Shown here: positions 1-6,619 of the stretch, piece after piece | Position numbering within the stretch: the stretch's first letter is position 1 | Layout of the letters: each line of letters starts with the position of its first letter | Source: Candidatus Omnitrophota bacterium | GTDB lineage: Bacteria; Omnitrophota; Gorgyraeia; Gygaellales; Profunditerraquicolaceae | Assembly: GCA_016938245.1 (NCBI GenBank) | Contig: JAFGUY010000105.1 | Location: forward strand, 1 to 8,666 | DNA length: 8,666 nt | Direction: 5' to 3' | The notes under the pieces: model-generated | The model's database searches: none | Told to the model about the DNA's origin: nothing | What the model saw: only the letters and a program-made list of their open reading frames with translations | Position numbers and translations under genes: made by a program

Positions 1-2
1 AC

Positions 3-14
3 ACAATATATTGT
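3..14. promoter_or_regulatory. Perfect 12-bp palindrome upstream of the apgM promoter
   Basis: ACAATATATTGT is a perfect dyad 9 bp upstream of the apgM -35 box, a place where an operator could sit. The sequence is AT-only apart from its outer C/G pair, so chance is a real possibility. No regulator can be assigned. Confidence 0.2.
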
Positions 15-23
15 AATTTTTTA

Positions 24-53
24 TTGACAAGCAATTACCCGCCATGATATTAT
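24..53 (+). promoter_or_regulatory. Probable sigma-70 promoter of apgM
   Basis: TTGACA (24-29) is a perfect -35 box. TATTAT (48-53) follows after 18 bp as a -10 box. Transcription would start near 60, leaving a leader of about 37 nt that contains a good Shine-Dalgarno sequence, AGGAGAG (86-92), 4 nt before the ATG at 97. An alternative -10 reading, GATATT at 46-51 with a 16-bp spacer, is weaker. Confidence 0.65.
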
Positions 54-96
54 TGTCTGTAAAAATTAAACCGTCTTATATTTTTAGGAGAGAATT

Positions 97-1380
97 ATGA
101 AAAAGATTTTGTATGTGGTTCTTGATGGAGTGGGTGATCTGCCGATAAAAGAACTTGGCAATAAGACTCCGCTTGAAGCAGCGGTTACGCCTAATATGGA
201 CAGGCTTGCGCAATCCGGTAAGACTGGGATTGTCTATACTGTTGGTAAAGGGATTGCCCCGGAATCGGATATCGCGGTAATCAGCCTTTTAGGATATGAT
301 GCGCATAAATATTATACCGGGCGGGGCCCCTTGGAATCATTTGCCGAAGGGTTAGCGGTAAATAACGGGGATGTAGCTTTGAGGGTAAATTTTGCTACGG
401 TTGCCGAAGACGGTAAAACCATAAAAGACCGGCGCGTGGGAAGAAACCTTACTACTGAAGAGGCAGCTGCTTTAGCTAAAGAGATAAATTCAAAAGTTAC
501 CTTATCAAGTGCGACCTTTGAATTTAAAAGCACAATCGGCCATCGCGGAATACTGGTTATAAGAGGGATGCGCCAGAAATTATCCGGATGGATTACCAAT
601 ACTGATCCTGCCTACGGCAGGGAAGGCGTTTTCGGGGTAGCGCTAGAAAAGTTTGAGAATACCGTAGCCACCTCTGTACCTATGGAGGGGTATGAAAATG
701 ACCTTAGCGCAAAAGAGGCTTCTAAGCTTTTAAATGAATTCAATGAAAAATCCATTAAAGTTTTAAATGAATCCGCCACAAATAAAAAGCGGGTAAGCGA
801 AGGCAAGATGCCGGGGAATTTAATCCTTTCGCGCGATGCCGGAGATCACCTTCCTGAATTTCCTCCTATATCAAGCGTATTTAACCTAAAATTTGGCTCT
901 TTTGTGCAGATGCCGGTTGAGAAGGGAATCGCGCTTTTAACCGGAATAGATATTATTGATGTGCCTCAATCCAGCGGGCATCTGGATGTGGATTATCCTA
1001 TATGGGCGAAGATCGCGCTTGATTCAATACAGAAATACGACGGTATTTACGTGCACCTAAAGGGGCCGGATGAGCCTGCCCATGACGGAGATTTTAAGAA
1101 GAAGAAAGAGAGTATTGAGGCTATAGATAAATATTTCTTTTCCAGCCTTTTGCCTGAATTAGATATTGCTAATACCATTATCGCCATAACTGCCGACCAT
1201 TCCACTGTCTGCGCAGTTAAGGCGCATACTGCGGATCCCGTACCGCTATTGGTTTGCGGAGGCAATATCAAGCCTGACGGCTCAATGAGCTTCTCCGAGC
1301 GTGCCGCAAAATTAGGCTCAATAGGAGAGCTCTTAGGCAATCAGATATTGCCGTTTTTAGTTAACTTAGCTAAACAATAA
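97..1380 (+). CDS. apgM: 2,3-bisphosphoglycerate-independent phosphoglycerate mutase, archaeal (ApgM) type
   Basis: The enzyme interconverts 3-phosphoglycerate and 2-phosphoglycerate in glycolysis and gluconeogenesis, in the cytoplasm. It belongs to the alkaline phosphatase superfamily and uses two metal ions and a phosphoserine intermediate. The N-terminus LDGVGD places the first metal-binding Asp at residue 10. The APESD motif puts the probable catalytic Ser at 57. Later metal and active-site motifs are HLKGPDEPAHDGD (320-332), TADHS (365-369, with D367 and H368) and HTADPVP (377-383). At 427 residues it is close to the usual length of just over 400 for the family, and it is clearly shorter than the bacterial GpmI form (about 510). 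The start at 97 has a strong RBS and gives the expected metal motif at the N-terminus. The gene has its own promoter and terminator. ApgM proteins are common in archaea but also occur in many bacteria, so this does not indicate an archaeal host. Confidence 0.93.
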   Translation: MKKILYVVLDGVGDLPIKELGNKTPLEAAVTPNMDRLAQSGKTGIVYTVGKGIAPESDIAVISLLGYDAHKYYTGRGPLESFAEGLAVNNGDVALRVNFATVAEDGKTIKDRRVGRNLTTEEAAALAKEINSKVTLSSATFEFKSTIGHRGILVIRGMRQKLSGWITNTDPAYGREGVFGVALEKFENTVATSVPMEGYENDLSAKEASKLLNEFNEKSIKVLNESATNKKRVSEGKMPGNLILSRDAGDHLPEFPPISSVFNLKFGSFVQMPVEKGIALLTGIDIIDVPQSSGHLDVDYPIWAKIALDSIQKYDGIYVHLKGPDEPAHDGDFKKKKESIEAIDKYFFSSLLPELDIANTIIAITADHSTVCAVKAHTADPVPLLVCGGNIKPDGSMSFSERAAKLGSIGELLGNQILPFLVNLAKQ

Positions 1381-1400
1381 CCTTTTTAATTAGTCCATCC

Positions 1401-1440
1401 CGGGGTCGGATTTAATTCTGGCCCCGCGCTTGTTTATTTG
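1401..1440 (+). terminator. Probable intrinsic terminator after apgM
   Basis: CGGGGTCGGA (1401-1410) pairs with TCTGGCCCCG (1417-1426) around the 6-nt loop TTTAAT, giving a 10-bp stem with two G-U pairs. The tail CGCTTGTTTATTTG is T-rich but interrupted, so termination may be incomplete. It lies 20 nt past the apgM stop and just upstream of the mnmG -10 box. Confidence 0.6.
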
Positions 1441-1461
1441 ATTTCAATTTAGTGGTATAAT
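1433..1461 (+). promoter_or_regulatory. mnmG promoter with extended -10, implying a near-leaderless transcript
   Basis: TATAAT (1456-1461) is a perfect -10 box preceded by TGG, which makes it an extended -10. The -35 position (TTTATT, 1433-1438, 17-bp spacer) is poor, as is usual for extended -10 promoters. Only 7 nt separate the -10 box from the mnmG ATG at 1469. The transcript would therefore begin at or within a base or two of the start codon. There is no room for a functional Shine-Dalgarno sequence on RNA from this promoter. Confidence 0.65.
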
Positions 1462-1468
1462 TTTAGGG

Positions 1469-3298
1469 ATGAAAAATTACGACATTATAGTTGTGGGTGC
1501 GGGGCATGCGGGGATTGAGGCTGCGCTTGCCAGCGCGCGCATGGGTTGTAGCACCGCGATGGTTACCTTAAAAAAGGAGACCATCGGCCTTATGAGCTGT
1601 AATCCTGCGATCGGAGGCGTAGGAAAGGGCCAGCTGGTGAAAGAAATCGATGCCTTAGGCGGAGAGATGGCGCGGGCTATTGACGCCTGCGGGATACAAT
1701 TCAGGATTCTCAATGCTTCCAAGGGCGCGGCAGTGCATTCATCGCGCGCTCAGGCAGACCGGAAGCTTTACCAGCAGTATATGGAAGATAAGGTTCTTAA
1801 ACAAAAGAACCTTATCTTAAAAGAAAAAGAAGCCTTGGGTTTGATAATAGAAAACAATGCTGTGATTGGGGTGGAATGCAGTGATGAAAGCTTGTATGCT
1901 AAATGCGTAATCATTGCTACCGGCACTTTTTTAAGGGGCATAATTAATATCGGCTTAGAGGAATATCAAGCCGGCAGGATTAATGAGCCGGCAAGCGAGG
2001 AACTTTCCTTAAGCCTTAAAAAAGCAGGTTTAGAGATGGGGAGGCTTAAAACCTGCACTACTGCGCGGCTGGACGGTAAAACAATAGATTTTTCCAAGAT
2101 GACGGTTCAGCCCGGTGACGAAAGAATAAATCCGTTTTCCTTTTCTACCAAAGAAATAACTTTGGCGCAGAAACCCTGTTATCTTACCTATACTAATAAA
2201 AGCACTCATGAAGTTATCCTTTCTGCCTTAAAGAATAAAAAACTTTTTTCTATAATAAGCAGCGGAGTCAATCCGCGCTATTGCCCTTCTATTGAAGAAA
2301 AGATAAGGCGTTTTCCGGATAGAGAAAGGCACCAGGTTTTTCTTGAGCCGGAGGGGCTAGATACCGACGAATATTATAGTAACGGATTATTTACTTTTTT
2401 GCCTAAACAGGCGCAGATAGGTTTAATCCGTTCTATTTGCGGCTTAGAAAAGGCAGAAATTAACAAGTTTGGCTATGGTATAGAATATGATTATGTTTAT
2501 CCTACTCAAGTATATCCTACATTAGAGGTAAAATTAATTAAGAATTTATACCTGGCTGGCCAGATTAACGGCACAACGGGTTACGAAGAGGCAGCAGCGC
2601 AAGGCCTGATCGCCGGAATTAATGCATCTTTGTGTGTAAAAAATAAAGAGCCGCTGATTTTAGACCGTGCCTCAAGCTATATCGGCGTCTTAATTGATGA
2701 TTTAACAACTAAAGGTACAGATGAGCCATACCGTATGTTTACCTCGCGCGTAGAGTACCGTTTAATCCTGCGGGAAGATAATGCGGATACGCGTTTAAAT
2801 AAAATAGGTTATAATATAGGGCTATTAGACAAGGCAACCTATAAAAGAGTTGAAGATAAAGCTAACAAGATTAAAAATGTGATATTGTTTCTGAAAAAAA
2901 CACGGGTTAAGTCTTTCAGGGAAGAAAAGATAAAGAAAGCAGCAATGCTTGAAGGGTTGTTAAAAAGGCCTCAGGTAAGGCTGGTTGATTTTGGCGAGTT
3001 CGGGCACAAAGAACTGACTGATCTTGAATTTGATGTTGCAGAGGCAGTAGAGATTGAGGTAAAATATAGCGGGTTCATTAAAAGGCAGCTAAAGGATGTT
3101 GAAAAGTTCGAGCATTTAGAAAAGATCAAGGTTCCGCAAGCGATAAAATATGAAGATATACCCGGCCTCTCAAGGGAGATAAAGGAAAAGTTAAAAAGAT
3201 TCCGGCCTTTAACCCTTGGCCAGGCATCGCGCATATCGGGGATAACGCCGGCGGCAATATTAATATTAATGGTTTATTTTAAAAAGGATGTAAAATGA
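1469..3298 (+). CDS. mnmG: tRNA uridine-5-carboxymethylaminomethyl modification enzyme MnmG (GidA)
   Basis: MnmG is the FAD-dependent partner of the GTPase MnmE. Together they install the (carboxymethyl)aminomethyl group at C5 of wobble uridine U34 in several tRNAs, using a methylene-folate carbon and NADH. The protein opens with the FAD dinucleotide fold VVGAGHAGIE (8-17). Both MnmG signatures are present: NPRYCPSIEEK, with its conserved Cys at 272, and GQINGTTGYEEAAAQG (364-379). A further conserved block is MSCNPAIGG with Cys44. The C-terminal helical domain holds the usual LSREIKEKL and GQASRISGITPAA stretches. At 609 residues it is about full length and shows no disruption. The start at 1469 places the FAD motif at its usual position. 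The stop overlaps the greA start by 4 nt (ATGA), so the two genes are probably translationally coupled. No mnmE is visible nearby. Confidence 0.96.
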   Translation: MKNYDIIVVGAGHAGIEAALASARMGCSTAMVTLKKETIGLMSCNPAIGGVGKGQLVKEIDALGGEMARAIDACGIQFRILNASKGAAVHSSRAQADRKLYQQYMEDKVLKQKNLILKEKEALGLIIENNAVIGVECSDESLYAKCVIIATGTFLRGIINIGLEEYQAGRINEPASEELSLSLKKAGLEMGRLKTCTTARLDGKTIDFSKMTVQPGDERINPFSFSTKEITLAQKPCYLTYTNKSTHEVILSALKNKKLFSIISSGVNPRYCPSIEEKIRRFPDRERHQVFLEPEGLDTDEYYSNGLFTFLPKQAQIGLIRSICGLEKAEINKFGYGIEYDYVYPTQVYPTLEVKLIKNLYLAGQINGTTGYEEAAAQGLIAGINASLCVKNKEPLILDRASSYIGVLIDDLTTKGTDEPYRMFTSRVEYRLILREDNADTRLNKIGYNIGLLDKATYKRVEDKANKIKNVILFLKKTRVKSFREEKIKKAAMLEGLLKRPQVRLVDFGEFGHKELTDLEFDVAEAVEIEVKYSGFIKRQLKDVEKFEHLEKIKVPQAIKYEDIPGLSREIKEKLKRFRPLTLGQASRISGITPAAILILMVYFKKDVK

Positions 3299-3771
3299 TG
3301 AAAGAGATATATCTTACGCGTTCAGGGCACAGGAAACTTTTGGAAGAATTAGAGTATTTAAAGACAGTCAAGCGCAGGCAGCTCTCTAAGGCTATCGGCG
3401 AGGCGCGCAGCCACGGAGATATCTCCGAGAATGCCGAGTATGACGCGGCAAAAGATGCGCAGGGGCTAAACGAGAAAAAGATTTCCGAGCTTGAAGAAAA
3501 ACTAACCTATGCCAAGATACTTGATGATACTAATATGTCAAAAGATGAAGTATTGATCGGAGCAAAGGTAAAGCTAAAAGACTTAGATACAGGCGAAGAA
3601 TTGGAATATATGCTTGTTTCGGGGGAAGAGGCGGATTATGAAAGCGGAAAAATTTCAATTGCCTCTCCTATAGGAAGCAGCCTCTTAAACCATAAATTAA
3701 ACGAAATTGTCGAGATAAAAATCCCCGCCGGCATTCTCAAATACAAGATTCTTCAAATCTCCCGCGAGTAG
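3295..3771 (+). CDS. greA: Transcription elongation factor GreA
   Basis: GreA enters the RNA polymerase secondary channel and stimulates cleavage of backtracked RNA, rescuing stalled complexes. The 158-residue length is typical. Residues 1-77 form the antiparallel coiled coil, with the catalytic tip HGDISENAEYDAAK; the acidic pair is D42 and E45, matching D41 and E44 of E. coli GreA. The C-terminal half is the FKBP-like domain, including the stretch IASPIGSSLLNHKLNEIVEI. Two ATGs stand in tandem (3295 and 3298). The first forms an ATGA overlap with the mnmG stop and lies 6 nt after AGGA (3285-3288), so I chose it; use of the second would remove only one Met. It is co-transcribed with mnmG. 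No clear terminator with a T-run follows directly. Confidence 0.95.
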   Translation: MMKEIYLTRSGHRKLLEELEYLKTVKRRQLSKAIGEARSHGDISENAEYDAAKDAQGLNEKKISELEEKLTYAKILDDTNMSKDEVLIGAKVKLKDLDTGEELEYMLVSGEEADYESGKISIASPIGSSLLNHKLNEIVEIKIPAGILKYKILQISRE

Positions 3772-3786
3772 CTTTTAGTGGGTCCT

Positions 3787-3938
3787 GTCGTGTTATGTTT
3801 CTTGCGTGGACGCTCATTTTGCCCCGGCGGGCAAAATTTCACTCCCTTGCGGTGCCTCGCTCTGCCTTATAATATTTTATAGGAGGCATCCGTGCCCGCT
3901 CGGCATCCTCAGAGGCCACGCAATAAACATACCACGCC
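3787..3938. repeat. Long imperfect palindrome 1 (foldback element or structured RNA)
   Basis: A 23-nt arm at 3787-3809 is matched by the inverted arm at 3916-3938 at 20 of 23 positions. Inside is a perfect hairpin at 3816-3837, and near the centre TGCCTC (3853-3858) is opposed by GAGGCA (3883-3888), enclosing an AT-rich stretch containing TATAATATTTTATA. No coding sequence is supported here. It is the first of two such palindromes filling the gap between greA and the nadE promoter. A MITE-like element, a greA 3' structure and a bacterial interspersed repeat are all possible. Confidence 0.6.
3816..3837. terminator. Perfect 9-bp hairpin, possible bidirectional terminator after greA
   Basis: ATTTTGCCC and GGGCAAAAT pair perfectly around the loop CGGC, 44 nt past the greA stop. 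The stem carries A/T tracts on both ends, as in bidirectional terminators, but only three T residues follow, so termination strength is doubtful. It is nested in palindrome 1 and may instead be part of that element. Confidence 0.35.
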
Positions 3939-3958
3939 ACCCGCTAAGAGCGTCATGA

Positions 3959-4142
3959 GCTTTTGTATCTTTGGTGAAGGCGCATTAGAAAGCTTTCGGC
4001 ATCGCTATTAAATATATGCGTCTGCGAGGAATTACGCCGAACGAGAGGCTGCCTCCTTACGTGAGGCATCCTGACCGAAAGAGAGGCGTAAGCCGAAGCA
4101 GACGGCGAAAGCTTTTGAGCGCCGAAGCAAAGATACAAAAGC
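3959..4142. repeat. Long nested palindrome 2 (184 bp, foldback/MITE-like)
   Basis: Five inverted-repeat pairs are nested in register: GCTTTTGTATCTTTG 3959-3973 with 4128-4142 (15 bp, perfect); AAAGCTTTCG 3989-3998 with 4106-4115 (10 bp); CGTCTGC 4019-4025 with 4098-4104; TTACGCC 4032-4038 with 4085-4091; TGCCTC 4050-4055 with GAGGCA 4063-4068 at the apex. The left arm carries about 19 extra bases, largely AT-rich, between the second and third pairs. There is no ORF with a recognisable product. The element ends 14 bp before the nadE -35 box. Its apex shares GAGGCATCC with palindrome 1, which suggests the two are relatives. Confidence 0.75.
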
Positions 4143-4155
4143 GTACAATATCTCC

Positions 4156-4184
4156 TTGACCCGCCCTATTTGCTGGTATATAAT
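4156..4184 (+). promoter_or_regulatory. Strong sigma-70 promoter of the nadE operon
   Basis: TTGACC (4156-4161) and TATAAT (4179-4184) are separated by exactly 17 bp. Transcription should start near 4191, only 2-3 nt before the nadE ATG at 4194, so the mRNA is predicted to be essentially leaderless. This promoter also excludes the in-frame TTG at 4170 as a start, because that codon lies between the two boxes and would not be transcribed. Confidence 0.8.
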
Positions 4185-4193
4185 CCATTAAAT

Positions 4194-4910
4194 ATGAAGG
4201 CTAAGATTGTATCTTGGATAAGAAGGCAGGTTAAGGCCACAGGTGCCAAGGGAATTGTTTTGGGGCTTTCCGGAGGGATTGACTCGGCAGTAGTTGCAGC
4301 TTTATCCTGCCAGGCAATCGGGACAAAGAATGTATTAGCGCTATTTCTACCCTGTAATAGCAACCGTCAGGATTTAAAAGACGCTAAATTGGTCGCAAAA
4401 AAACTTAAACTTAAGACCAGGATCGTAGATTTATCTAAAGTATATAATAATTTATTGAGAGTTTTGCCCGGCGCTTCCGATCTTGCCAAAAGTAACCTTA
4501 AACCTAGGTTGCGCATGGCTGTACTTTATTATTTTGCCAATAAATTGAATTACCTTGTATCCGGTACCGGCAACAAGTCAGAGCTTTCAGTGGGGTATTT
4601 TACGAAGTTTGGCGACGGAGGAGCAGATATCCTGCCTATCGCGGGGTTATTTAAAAAACAGGTCAGGGCCTTAGCAAAAGAGTTAAAGATACCCGAACCG
4701 GTAATCAGCAAGGCGCCTACTGCCGGATTATGGCATGGCCAGACAGACGAAGGGGAGATGGGGATAACCTATAGCGAGCTGGATGATATATTAAAGCGTA
4801 TGGAGAATAATACCAAGCAAGCCGCTCCTTTAAATAAAGTAAATAAAGTAAAGAGAATGATAAAAACTTCGGTGCATAAAAGAAGTGGTGCGGCTGTCTG
4901 CCGTGTTTAA
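4194..4910 (+). CDS. nadE: NH3-dependent NAD+ synthetase
   Basis: This enzyme adenylates nicotinic acid adenine dinucleotide with ATP and amidates it with ammonia to give NAD+, the last step of NAD synthesis. The 238-residue protein consists of the synthetase domain only; the N-terminal glutaminase domain of the long form is absent, so free ammonia is the expected donor. The PPi-binding loop is LSGGIDS (25-31). Other family motifs are GTGNKSE (124-130), KFGDGGADILPI (138-149) and KAPTAGLWHGQTDEGEMG (173-190). The ATG at 4194 is used because the frame extends 5' only to a TTG inside the promoter. There is no Shine-Dalgarno sequence on the predicted transcript. The C-terminus HKRSGAAVCRV resembles the basic tail of the family. 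It leads an apparent operon with the next three genes, and its ammonia dependence fits with the downstream ammonium transporter. Confidence 0.93.
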   Translation: MKAKIVSWIRRQVKATGAKGIVLGLSGGIDSAVVAALSCQAIGTKNVLALFLPCNSNRQDLKDAKLVAKKLKLKTRIVDLSKVYNNLLRVLPGASDLAKSNLKPRLRMAVLYYFANKLNYLVSGTGNKSELSVGYFTKFGDGGADILPIAGLFKKQVRALAKELKIPEPVISKAPTAGLWHGQTDEGEMGITYSELDDILKRMENNTKQAAPLNKVNKVKRMIKTSVHKRSGAAVCRV

Positions 4911-4913
4911 AAC

Positions 4914-4970
4914 GGCCCTTCGGCATTGCTCAGGGCCAGTTTCCTGGGCAGTGTTAGCAGGGGAAACTGG
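4914..4970 (+). promoter_or_regulatory. Two adjacent hairpins before the Lrp-like gene, the second touching its RBS
   Basis: The first hairpin pairs GGCCCT (4914-4919) with AGGGCC (4932-4937). The second pairs CCAGTTTCC (4936-4944) with GGAAACTGG (4962-4970), a perfect 9-bp stem that can extend inward through CTG/CAG with a 2-nt bulge. The two share bases 4936-4937, so they partly compete. The 3' arm of the second hairpin ends in the first GG of the Shine-Dalgarno sequence GGAGGT (4969-4974). Neither is followed by a T-run, so translational control or RNA processing is more likely than termination. I do not recognise a known riboswitch class. Confidence 0.5.
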
Positions 4971-4978
4971 AGGTAAGA

Positions 4979-5464
4979 ATGGATGAGATATTAGAGATAC
5001 TGGAGAAAGATGCGCGTACAACAGCTGAAGATATGGCGAAGATGCTTAAGAAAAAGCCCAAGGATATAAAAGAAAGAATAAAAAAGTACGAGAAAGAAGG
5101 GGTCATTTTAAAATACAAGACAGTTTTAAATAAAGATTTAGTCCACGATGAAGAGTACAGGCTACGCGCCTTGATTGAGGTTAATATTATTCCGCAGAAG
5201 GATGTAGGTTTTGATAAGATTGCCGAGCGCATATACTCATTTCCGGAGGTATCCAGCTGTTACCTTATTTCAGGCACATATGACCTTTTGCTGGTGGTAG
5301 AAGGAAAGAATATACATACCGTATCGAATTTCGTCGCTGAAAAACTCGCCTGCCTTGAGAATGTGCGCGGGACAACTACGCATTTTCTTTTAAAGAAATA
5401 TAAGGAAGACGGGGTAATGTTGAAACACAAGGAAGAGAACAAGAGGATAGCAATATCCTATTAA
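4979..5464 (+). CDS. Lrp/AsnC-family transcriptional regulator
   Basis: This is a 161-residue feast/famine regulator. Residues 2-50 form the winged helix-turn-helix: the opening LEILEKDARTTAEDMAKML is followed by the recognition region and the wing KYEKEGVILKYKTVLN. Residues about 63-150 form the RAM domain, which binds amino acids and drives oligomerisation, with the typical turn SGTYDLLLVVEG (GTYD at 99-102). The tail after residue 150 is basic and lysine-rich. The start at 4979 follows the strong RBS GGAGGT by 4 nt. The aminotransferase gene begins 4 nt after the stop. An Lrp-like gene paired with an aminotransferase gene is a familiar bacterial arrangement (yugG-yugH in Bacillus is comparable), so the adjacent enzyme gene is a likely target. 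The effector amino acid cannot be read from the sequence. Confidence 0.87.
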   Translation: MDEILEILEKDARTTAEDMAKMLKKKPKDIKERIKKYEKEGVILKYKTVLNKDLVHDEEYRLRALIEVNIIPQKDVGFDKIAERIYSFPEVSSCYLISGTYDLLLVVEGKNIHTVSNFVAEKLACLENVRGTTTHFLLKKYKEDGVMLKHKEENKRIAISY

Positions 5465-5468
5465 GAAG

Positions 5469-6614
5469 ATGAAAATATCAAGAAAAGTTGAACAAATGCA
5501 GCCATCCGGAATCCGGGCATTCTTTGACCTGGTTTTAGGCATGAAGGATGTTATCTCCTTGGGTGTAGGGGAACCGGATTTTACGACTCCCTGGCCTATA
5601 CGTGAGGCAGGGATATCTTCTCTTGAAGAGGGGTTTACCTCTTATACTTCCAACAAGGGGTTATATAAATTACGCTTAAGCGTCAGCCGTTATTTAGAAA
5701 ATAGGTACGGAGTAAAATACTGTCCGGATGAAGAGATACTTATTGCAGTAGGGGTAAGTGAAGCAATGGATCTGGCTTTGCGTACAATTATAAACCCGGG
5801 AGATAAGATTTTAATTCCTACCCCCAGCTATGTTTCTTACGGGCCGCTAACAGAATTAGCCGGCGGTTTGCCAGTGTATATAGACACGCAAAAAGACGGA
5901 TTTAAACTGACGCCAAGAAATTTAGAGAGGCATATTGACAAAAAAACTAAAGGGATAATCTTTAACTACCCCTGTAATCCTACCGGCGTATCTTACAACA
6001 GGAAGGAATTAATTGAAATAAACAAGCTTCTTTCAGGGCATAAGATTATCTGTCTATCCGATGAAATATACGGTGATTTAACTTATGACTTTGAGCATGT
6101 TATGTTTCCTTCTCTGCCAAAAGCAAAAGAAAATACAGTTTATTTTAACGGGTTTTCTAAGTCTTATGCGATGACCGGTTGGCGCGTAGGGTTCGCCTGC
6201 GGCCCGAAAGAGATTATCGCCGGGATGACTAAGATTCATCAATATACGATTATGTGCGTATCGATAACTTCACAGATGGCAGCTTGCGAAGCTTTGCATT
6301 CAGGCAGAAAATCAGTTGAAGAGATGAAACGCGAGTATGTACGGCGAAGGGAATTTATAATTGAAGGGTTAAATGAAATAGGTTTAACCTGCCATAAACC
6401 GCAGGGTGCTTTTTATGCATTCCCCAGCATTAAGAAGACCGGCCTTAAGTCTTTAGATTTTGCACAAAGGCTCTTAAAAGAGGAAAAAGTTGCTGTTATT
6501 CCGAGTACTGCCTTCGGCCTCCAGCTTGAAGATTACATCCGTATATCCTATGCTTCAAGTTTTGATAATCTCAAAGAGGCGCTTCGCAGAATGAAGTCAT
6601 TCTTAAACAAATAA
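5469..6614 (+). CDS. Class I PLP-dependent aminotransferase (aspartate/alanine aminotransferase-like)
   Basis: The protein should move an amino group between an amino acid and a 2-oxo acid, probably with glutamate/2-oxoglutarate as one pair. It is 381 residues long, typical of fold-type I subgroup I-gamma enzymes. Visible motifs are LGVGEPDFTTPWPIREA near the N-terminus, the substrate/PLP motif NYPCNPTG (N170 pairs with the cofactor), SDEIYGDL with D198 and Y201, the Schiff-base lysine K231 in GFSKSYAMTGWRVGF, and the carboxylate-binding R358 in YIRISYASS. The catalytic set is complete. Substrate choice (aspartate, alanine or aromatic) cannot be settled from motifs. It follows the Lrp-like regulator by 4 nt, with only weak SD sequence (AAGAAG), so translational coupling is likely. 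The next gene begins 5 nt after its stop. Confidence 0.92.
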   Translation: MKISRKVEQMQPSGIRAFFDLVLGMKDVISLGVGEPDFTTPWPIREAGISSLEEGFTSYTSNKGLYKLRLSVSRYLENRYGVKYCPDEEILIAVGVSEAMDLALRTIINPGDKILIPTPSYVSYGPLTELAGGLPVYIDTQKDGFKLTPRNLERHIDKKTKGIIFNYPCNPTGVSYNRKELIEINKLLSGHKIICLSDEIYGDLTYDFEHVMFPSLPKAKENTVYFNGFSKSYAMTGWRVGFACGPKEIIAGMTKIHQYTIMCVSITSQMAACEALHSGRKSVEEMKREYVRRREFIIEGLNEIGLTCHKPQGAFYAFPSIKKTGLKSLDFAQRLLKEEKVAVIPSTAFGLQLEDYIRISYASSFDNLKEALRRMKSFLNK

Positions 6615-6619
6615 ATTAA

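Noticed and set aside
3953..4138. Minus-strand 61-codon ORF in the palindromic region
   Set aside because: It lies almost wholly inside palindrome 2, its composition follows the inverted repeats, and no RBS or family resemblance is visible.
4170..4193. N-terminal extension of NadE from a TTG codon
   Set aside because: It lies between the -35 and -10 boxes of a near-consensus promoter, so it would not be on the transcript, and the extra residues do not match the family.
4831..4848. Tandem 9-bp repeat TAAATAAAG near the 3' end of nadE
   Set aside because: Only two copies in an AT-rich, lysine/asparagine coding stretch; probably ordinary slippage without function.
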